The notes under the pieces: model-generated
What the model was told of the DNA's origin: nothing
Databases searched by the model: none
What the model saw: the letters and a program-made list of their open reading frames with translations, nothing else
Source of the DNA: Bacteroidales bacterium
GTDB lineage: Bacteria; Bacteroidota; Bacteroidia; Bacteroidales; F082
Direction: 5' to 3'
DNA length: 64,000 nucleotides
NCBI GenBank assembly: GCA_017553625.1
Contig: JAFZKP010000017.1
Coordinates: forward strand, 62,001-126,000
Shown: positions 59,158 to 64,000 of the stretch, one piece after another
Layout: each line of letters opens with the position of its first letter
Numbering within the stretch: the first letter of the stretch is position 1
Position numbers and translations under genes: made by a program

Positions 59158-60006
59158 ATGAAAAGAATATCAATTATAATAGCAAGTTTGGCGGTTGTTT
59201 TCGCGATGTCATCGTGTGACAAACTGGAAGAGCCGTATGTCATTGAACCTGTTGTGGCTAAAAGCGACACCATTGCTTTGGAAGCAGCCGACACCATCAA
59301 TTTCGACGGAAAAATCGTGGTTCTTTTGGAAGACTACACTGGCGTGAAATGCAACAACTGCCCTGAAGCAGGCGCATTGGCTCTTCAGCTTCAAGAGCAA
59401 AACGAGGGACATCTCGTGGTGTTGGGCGTGCATCCTAAATCATTGTTGCAAAACCCTGTTGGCGGCTTCCCTGATTTCAGGACAGATGACGGCAACGAAT
59501 GGAACAACTATTTCAATATCGGCGCTTATCCTAACGGTTTGATTAACCGCAGTGGCGTTCTCGGCTCGGCAGAATGGTCATCGGCAGTGAATAACATCAT
59601 AGGCAGCGACGCACCTGTCAGACTTGTCATCAAATCTGAATTCGATGAAGCGACAAGAGAGCTGAAGCTCAGCATCCACTCGAAGTTCCTGCAAGATGTA
59701 GCGAGCAATGACGTGCGTCTCACCACCTGCTTGATGGAAGACAAAATCATTGGCAAACAGGTGACTTCAAACGGTATTGACGAGAACTACGTGCACCGCC
59801 ATGTGTTCAGAGGCACTGCCGACGGCTTGACATGGGGAAGAGTTTTGAGCAGCGCTGAAAGCATTTCAGCAGGAAGCAACTTCATCACAAACATGAAGTT
59901 CACGTTAAGTGGCGATTACAACGCCGACGAGTTTTATATCGTTGCTTTCGTCAGCGACAACGAGACCAAACAGGTTTTGATGGCGGCTGAGAAGAAGATA
60001 AAATAA
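59158..60006 (+). CDS. Omp28-related lipoprotein
   Basis: 282 aa. Lipobox AMSSC at about residue 20. The domain begins VVLLEDYTGVKCNNCPEAGALALQLQE, a thioredoxin-like beta-alpha unit with CNNC (CxxC), then LVVLGVHPKSLLQNP. A C-terminal beta-sandwich follows (LSIHSKFLQ; GDYNADEFYIVAFVSDNE). This is the Omp28/outer-membrane lipoprotein pattern of Bacteroidota. It probably works with the TlpA and DUF6029 proteins encoded just upstream. A terminator follows. Confidence 0.85.
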   Translation: MKRISIIIASLAVVFAMSSCDKLEEPYVIEPVVAKSDTIALEAADTINFDGKIVVLLEDYTGVKCNNCPEAGALALQLQEQNEGHLVVLGVHPKSLLQNPVGGFPDFRTDDGNEWNNYFNIGAYPNGLINRSGVLGSAEWSSAVNNIIGSDAPVRLVIKSEFDEATRELKLSIHSKFLQDVASNDVRLTTCLMEDKIIGKQVTSNGIDENYVHRHVFRGTADGLTWGRVLSSAESISAGSNFITNMKFTLSGDYNADEFYIVAFVSDNETKQVLMAAEKKIK

Positions 60007-60008
60007 AA

Positions 60009-60032
60009 AAAGGAGGCCTTTTGACCTCCTTT
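60009..60032. terminator. Bidirectional terminator, Omp28 gene and tRNA-fMet
   Basis: AAAGGAGG with CCTCCTTT is a perfect 8-bp stem with A-rich left and T-ending right flanks. It lies between the Omp28 gene and the opposing tRNA. Confidence 0.75.
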
Positions 60033-60034
60033 AG

Positions 60035-60108
<74 letters not shown>

Positions 60109-60124
60109 TCGTGATTTGAGGGTG

Positions 60125-60132
60125 CAAAATTA
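60125..60132 (-). promoter_or_regulatory. -7 box of tRNA-fMet
   Basis: TAATTTTG followed by CA on the minus strand, 16 nt before the tRNA 5' end. Confidence 0.65.
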
Positions 60133-60191
60133 CAACATTTTTGCTCTCGTGTCAAGGGTTTTTTGAAAAAAATTTGAAATATTTGAAAAAT

Positions 60192-61073
60192 ATGGATCAC
60201 AAAGCAGGTTACGTCAACATTATTGGCAAGCCAAATGTCGGAAAATCAACGCTTATGAACGACTTGGTGGGCGAGAAAATCAGCATCATCACATCGAAAG
60301 CGCAGACGACACGACACCGTATTTTGGGCATCGTCAACGGCGATGACTTCCAAATCGTGTTCTCCGACACCCCGGGAATCATCAAAAATCCCGCCTACAA
60401 GATGCACGAAATCATGAATCAGTACATCAACGTGGCGTTCATCGACGCCGACTTGATACTGTACGTGGTCGACATCACCGACAAGAAAATCGACGAAGAC
60501 ACGGTGGAACGCATAAAGAAAATGGAGGTTCCGGTATTCGTTTTGCTGAACAAAATCGACCTCTCGACGCAGGAAGAAGTGGAGAAAGCCGTTGAATACT
60601 GGCGCAACGCACTCCCGGCAGCCACGGTGTTCCCGATTTCGGCAATGCATCAGGCAAACATTCAGTTTGTATTTGAAAGCATCATCGAGAAACTGCCAGT
60701 TTGTCCGCCTTACTTCCCGAAAGACGAGCTCACCGACCGCTCAATGCGTTTCTTCGTGACAGAGATCATCCGCGAGAAGATTTTGCTGAATTATCAGCAG
60801 GAAATCCCTTATTCTGTTGAGGTTGTGGTTGATGCATACGAGGAAAGCCAGAAGCTCATAAACATCAAGGCGACGATTTTCGCTTCACGAGAGTCGCAGA
60901 AGGCGATATTAATAGGTAAGGGCGGTGCAGCCATCAAGAAAGTGGGAATACAGTCGCGCGCCGACATCGAAGAATTCACCGGAAAGAAAATTTTCTTGGA
61001 TTTACGGGTGAAAGTAGATAAGGATTGGAGAGATAATGAAGAAGAATTAAAACATTTTGGATACGAGGCATAA
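60192..61073 (+). CDS. era: GTPase Era
   Basis: Essential GTPase for 16S rRNA 3'-end maturation and 30S assembly. 293 aa from the ATG at 60192; the longer frame from 60141 enters the promoter region. G1 is [12 protein letters not shown] (9-20), G3 DTPG in FSDTPGIIK, G4 NKID. A C-terminal KH domain follows with GKGGAAIKKVG and R/K-rich flanks. It is followed, across a palindrome pair, by der, a second ribosome-assembly GTPase. Confidence 0.96.
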   Translation: MDHKAGYVNIIGKPNVGKSTLMNDLVGEKISIITSKAQTTRHRILGIVNGDDFQIVFSDTPGIIKNPAYKMHEIMNQYINVAFIDADLILYVVDITDKKIDEDTVERIKKMEVPVFVLLNKIDLSTQEEVEKAVEYWRNALPAATVFPISAMHQANIQFVFESIIEKLPVCPPYFPKDELTDRSMRFFVTEIIREKILLNYQQEIPYSVEVVVDAYEESQKLINIKATIFASRESQKAILIGKGGAAIKKVGIQSRADIEEFTGKKIFLDLRVKVDKDWRDNEEELKHFGYEA

Positions 61074-61081
61074 CCCCGTAG

Positions 61082-61151
61082 GGCGCAAGGCATGTCTTGC
61101 GCCAACGGGATGTTAAATAAAACACGTAGGGCATAAGGCTGGCCTTATGCC
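61082..61151. repeat. Palindrome pair, AAGGCAT family, copy 3
   Basis: Two hairpins at 61082-61103 (GGCGCAAG/CTTGCGCC) and 61130-61151 (GGCATAAGGC/GCCTTATGCC) lie between era and der. Linkers CAACGGGATG and ACACGTAGG match those at 10018-10085. Confidence 0.85.
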
Positions 61152-61175
61152 AATAGAATGAAAAAAAATTGAATT

Positions 61176-62483
61176 ATGTCAAATATTGTAGCAATAGTAG
61201 GAAGACCGAACGTCGGAAAGTCGACGTTATTTAACCGTTTGGTGCAAAAACGTCAGGCCATCGTTGAGGAAAGCAGCGGCGTGACCCGCGACCGCCATTA
61301 TGGTCACAGCGACTGGAACGGCAAAGCGTTCACCGTCATCGACACCGGCGGTTATGTGGTCGGATCAGACGACATTTTTGAAGAAGAAATCAGGAAACAA
61401 GTCGATTTGGCAATTGATGAGGCGGATGTCATCATCTTTGTCGTCGACGGACAGACAGGAGTACACGTCCTTGATGAAGACGTGGCGCTGATTCTGCGCA
61501 AATGCAAGAAAAAAGTGATTCTCGGCGTGAACAAGACCGACATCCCGAGCAAATTCGGCGAGGCTGCTGAGTTTTACGCTCTCGGACTTGGTGAGATTTT
61601 CCCGTTCTCAGCCATGACAGGCACAGGCACTGGCGAGCTTCTTGATGAGGTAGTGAAATATCTGCCGAGCGACACCACCGAAGACTATTCGGATCTGCCG
61701 AAATTCGCATTGGTAGGCCGCCCTAACGTCGGAAAGTCGTCGATGATTAACGCGTTTTTGGGTCAGGAGAGAAACATCGTCACCGACATCGCGGGCACCA
61801 CGAGAGACAGCAACAACACGCATTTCAACGCTTTCGGCATGGACTTCATGCTCGTTGACACCGCCGGATTGCGCAAGAAGAGCAAGGTTTACGAAAACAT
61901 CGAGTTCTATTCTGTCATGCGTTCCATCAGAGCCATCGAGGAATGCGACGTCGCGATTCTCATCATCGACGCCACAGAAGGCTTCGAGGCGCAGGACATG
62001 AACATCTTACGACTCATCGAGAGAAACAAAAAAGGCTTGGTTTTGGTGGTGAACAAATGGGATTTGGTGGAAAAAGACAGCAACACGCACCTCGCTTTCG
62101 AGAACATGATTCGCGAGAGGACCGCGCCGTTCACCGACTTCCCTATCATCTTCACCTCGGCAATCAACCGCCAGCGCACGTTCAAGGTGCTTGAGATGGC
62201 GCATAAAGTGTACGAAAACCGTGAGAGAAAAGTCTCGGTGCGCGAGCTCAACGACACGATGCTTGAAATCATCAACAGCCAACCACCGCAAATCGCTTCA
62301 CGTGGTCGTTATCTGAAAATCAAGTACATCACCCAGCTGAAGAGCCCTACACCGCAGTTCATCTTCTTCTGCAACCTGCCAAAGGACGTGAAGGACAATT
62401 ACGTGCGATTCCTGGAGAACAAGATTCGCAGCATCTGGGACTTCCACGGAGTTCCGATTCAGCTGTTTTTCAGAGAGAAATAA
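61176..62483 (+). CDS. der: Double-GTPase Der (EngA)
   Basis: GTPase needed for 50S subunit maturation. 435 aa. First G domain: [16 protein letters not shown] (G1, 7-22), DTGGY and NKTD. Second: [17 protein letters not shown] (about 178), [10 protein letters not shown] and [11 protein letters not shown]-terminal KH-like domain ends [13 protein letters not shown]. The stop overlaps the S4 protein start by one base (TAATG). Confidence 0.97.
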   Translation: MSNIVAIVGRPNVGKSTLFNRLVQKRQAIVEESSGVTRDRHYGHSDWNGKAFTVIDTGGYVVGSDDIFEEEIRKQVDLAIDEADVIIFVVDGQTGVHVLDEDVALILRKCKKKVILGVNKTDIPSKFGEAAEFYALGLGEIFPFSAMTGTGTGELLDEVVKYLPSDTTEDYSDLPKFALVGRPNVGKSSMINAFLGQERNIVTDIAGTTRDSNNTHFNAFGMDFMLVDTAGLRKKSKVYENIEFYSVMRSIRAIEECDVAILIIDATEGFEAQDMNILRLIERNKKGLVLVVNKWDLVEKDSNTHLAFENMIRERTAPFTDFPIIFTSAINRQRTFKVLEMAHKVYENRERKVSVRELNDTMLEIINSQPPQIASRGRYLKIKYITQLKSPTPQFIFFCNLPKDVKDNYVRFLENKIRSIWDFHGVPIQLFFREK

Positions 62484-62860
62484 TGGACGAGTTAAGAATC
62501 GACAAATGGCTTTGGTGCGCAAGGTTGTTTAAGACCAGGACACTCGCTGCGGATGCCTGCAAGGGCGGCAAGGTGAAGGTCAACGAGGTCTCGATGAAGC
62601 CGTCGCATGACGTGAAAGCGGGCGAGGTGATAACCGTGCAGCTCGGGCAGCTGCATAAAAGTGTGGAGGTGCTGAGCATCCCGAAGAGCCGCGTGTCGCC
62701 GAAAGACGTGCCTAACATTTACATCGACCGCACTCCGACCGAGGAATACGAACGCATTGAGTTCATGCACGCCTACAAAGCCGAGTATCGCGACCGCGGC
62801 ACAGGACGTCCTACGAAGAAAGACCGCCGAATCCTCGACAGGCTGAAAGGGGAAGACTGA
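62483..62860 (+). CDS. S4-domain RNA-binding protein (HslR-like)
   Basis: 125 aa. The S4 domain is at the N-terminus: LRIDKWLWCARLFKTRTLAADACKGGKVKVNE (residues 3-34), a full match to the alpha-L RNA-binding motif. A basic C-terminal tail follows (RDRGTGRPTKKDRRILDRLKGE). HslR/Hsp15 binds free 50S subunits carrying nascent chains. Coupling to der and closeness to era make a ribosome-linked role likely. Confidence 0.9.
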   Translation: MDELRIDKWLWCARLFKTRTLAADACKGGKVKVNEVSMKPSHDVKAGEVITVQLGQLHKSVEVLSIPKSRVSPKDVPNIYIDRTPTEEYERIEFMHAYKAEYRDRGTGRPTKKDRRILDRLKGED

Positions 62861-62870
62861 AAAACAAAAA

Positions 62871-62898
62871 AAAGCCGAGTCAAATGACCCGGCTTTAT
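62871..62898 (+). terminator. Terminator after the S4 gene
   Basis: The stem AAAGCCG..CGGCTTT, with inner GTCA/TGAC across a mismatch, is followed by ATTTTT. It also faces the convergent barrel gene. Confidence 0.8.
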
Positions 62899-62915
62899 TT
62901 TTCATGTTTCAACTA

Positions 62916-63550
62916 TTAGAATGTGTAGAAGAAACCGATCTGGATTGGAGTAGCTCTGTTGACACCAAAACCAAATGAAGTCTCCGTGTACTCATAGTCG
63001 CTAGCCTCAACCTTTGTCTTATTCTGCTCGAAGCTGAGAGCCAAAATGTTGAGTGTGCAGTTCATTGAGATGTTGTCTGTGAGCATGTAAGCCATACCCG
63101 GAACAACGCCTACGCCAAGGTATGATACCTTTGGACCATCAACTGTTTCACCATCTGCTGTTGACTTGATTTTGCCACCGCCTAAACCGAGTTTAGCGTC
63201 TGCATAGAACTTGAAGTTGTCAACTTCTGCGAAAACATAACGGAAATAAGGAGCAACTGCCCAAGTTGTGGTCTTGTCCTTAATCTCAGGAGTAACATCT
63301 TCTTAGGTGTTGTAACTGTTGTCATACCAAAGCCGAAGTCGATACCAGCGCCCATGTTTTCAGCGAACATGTAACCGACTGATGGAGTGATGTCCCATGC
63401 AAATGTCTTAGGGTTGTCAACTGTCACTGAACCAGTTTTTGTCTTGCTCTTCTGGAAATCCATTCCGAGGCTACCGCCAACGAAAAGACCCTGTGCTGAG
63501 GCAAACAAACCTGCTGCCACGAAAGCGATTGTGATAAATAATTTTTTCAT
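62916..63550 (-). pseudogene. Outer-membrane barrel gene with a single-base frameshift
   Basis: The frame from 63550 gives a signal peptide (LFASA|QG), then SLGMDFQKSKTKTG and SVGYMFAENMGAGIDFGFGM. It leaves its natural frame near 63300, at a TAAGAAG stretch. The other frame resumes with EDVTPEIKDKTTTW and runs through FRYVFAEVDNFKFYADAKLGLGGG to IQIGFFYTF and a TAA at 62916-62918. The 635-nt length is one base short of 212 codons, so one A is missing in what was probably CCTAAAGAA. Without the shift it would be a 211-aa barrel. It could be a true mutation or a sequence error. Confidence 0.8.
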
Positions 63551-63620
63551 TTTTTTAATAATTTTAATTACGCCTACTCTTTAGAGATTTTCGGCATCCT
63601 CTCTTATTCTTAAAACAAAT

Positions 63621-63654
63621 CACCGCAAAGATAAGTAATATATCTATTGCGGTG
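63621..63654 (-). terminator. Hairpin between the two barrel genes
   Basis: CACCGCAA..TTGCGGTG, with AGATA/TATCT inside and loop AGTAATA, forms a 13-bp stem with one bulge. It lies after the right-hand barrel gene and overlaps the -7 box of the left one. It may be a terminator or a regulatory structure. Confidence 0.5.
63626..63633 (-). promoter_or_regulatory. -7 box of the frameshifted barrel gene
   Basis: TATCTTTG on the minus strand, 75 nt before the ATG at 63550, embedded in the hairpin at 63621-63654. Confidence 0.5.
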
Positions 63655-63716
63655 ACATTTTTTTATCAACAATGAAAATAGTTATCAACAATAGATATTG
63701 CTGATTCCGCTATTTT

Positions 63717-64000
63717 TTAGAAGTGATAACCGACTCTTACTACGAACTCTGAAGCTGAAATTGCATTCTCGCCTTTGAAGTTGTTCGTAACATCCGTATA
63801 ACCACCTGTAAGCGTTGGCATGTTTTCAATTTTTTCTGTGCCGTTAATCTTAGCACTTCCAAGTGAATAGAAGTCAGCAACGATGCTCATACGGTTCCAC
63901 ATCATGACACCAGCGCCAACCTTGAATCCTAAAGTTGTTGCTGCATCGTATGAGTAGGTCACTTTCATATCAGGATTACTGCCTGTGTATTTGAGTGTTG
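63717..64000 (-). CDS. Outer-membrane barrel protein, C-terminal part, cut by window end
   Basis: The frame is open to the window edge, so the N-terminus is missing; about 94 aa are visible. The end ISASEFVVRVGYHF and the inner KVGAGVMMWNRMSIVADFYSLGSAKI match the gene at 7450-8250 (LGAGVMFAEHFSVGLDYYALGSAK; RIGYHF), so the two are paralogues. A small porin-like barrel of unknown function. Confidence 0.8.
   Translation of the reverse strand, partial: TLKYTGSNPDMKVTYSYDAATTLGFKVGAGVMMWNRMSIVADFYSLGSAKINGTEKIENMPTLTGGYTDVTNNFKGENAISASEFVVRVGYHF

Overview
The window looks like chromosome of a gut- or rumen-type Bacteroidota (order Bacteroidales). Most genes are preceded by the Bacteroidota -7 box (TAnnTTTG, usually TAnnTTTGCA). 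Few have a Shine-Dalgarno sequence. It encodes a TonB-dependent receptor with surface lipoproteins, a MurF-Alr fusion, an Omp28-type lipoprotein and DUF4296/DUF5689 proteins. There are no rRNA genes, prophage, IS element or CRISPR array. Three tRNA genes are present: Ala-CGC, Met-CAT and initiator fMet.

Layout: 0.1-3.6 kb (minus) is a small envelope operon (methyltransferase, PHP-like membrane protein, GT39 transferase). 3.7-10.4 kb is the SUF iron-sulfur machinery (sufB-C-D, then sufS-E-T). It is split by a structured RNA, a small HTH protein and an outer-membrane barrel. 10.4-15.8 kb holds a choline-kinase-like gene, tRNA-Ala, a lipoprotein, a Fic protein, a MATE exporter and tatC/tatA. 16-21.5 kb holds mfd, a toxin-antitoxin-like pair and a membrane-anchored AraC regulator. 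21.7-30.5 kb holds an unknown membrane protein, dus, tRNA-Met, hsp20, thiL, uvrC and recQ. 30.6-38 kb carries Kdo/LPS genes (kdsD, lptB, kdtA/waaA) mixed with M16 and M17 peptidases and lipoproteins. 37.9-47.6 kb holds a seven-gene minus-strand run headed by a TonB receptor and two OB-fold-like lipoproteins, divergent from a secreted EEP-family nuclease. 47.6-54.3 kb is housekeeping (murF-alr, pdxA, P-loop/dCMP-deaminase fusion, LOG protein, M20 hydrolase). 54.4-59 kb has a second Fic protein, manA and a TlpA/DUF6029/Omp28 module. 60-63 kb has initiator tRNA, era, der and an S4 protein. The right edge has two more barrel genes, one frameshifted and one cut by the window end.

Three features stand out. 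First, the intergenic DNA carries several families of short palindromes and arrays in which loops and linkers are conserved but stems vary with compensating changes. They sit on or next to stop codons and in places supply coding sequence (pdxA, the LOG gene, sufE, murF-alr). Second, a structured RNA of about 220 nt with 6S-like architecture lies between sufD and the HTH gene. Third, the receptor, OB-fold lipoproteins and secreted nuclease look like a nucleic-acid scavenging locus. Both Fic genes also carry an 11-bp tandem repeat in the linker before the C-terminal winged helix. In the second copy this could act as a frameshift switch.
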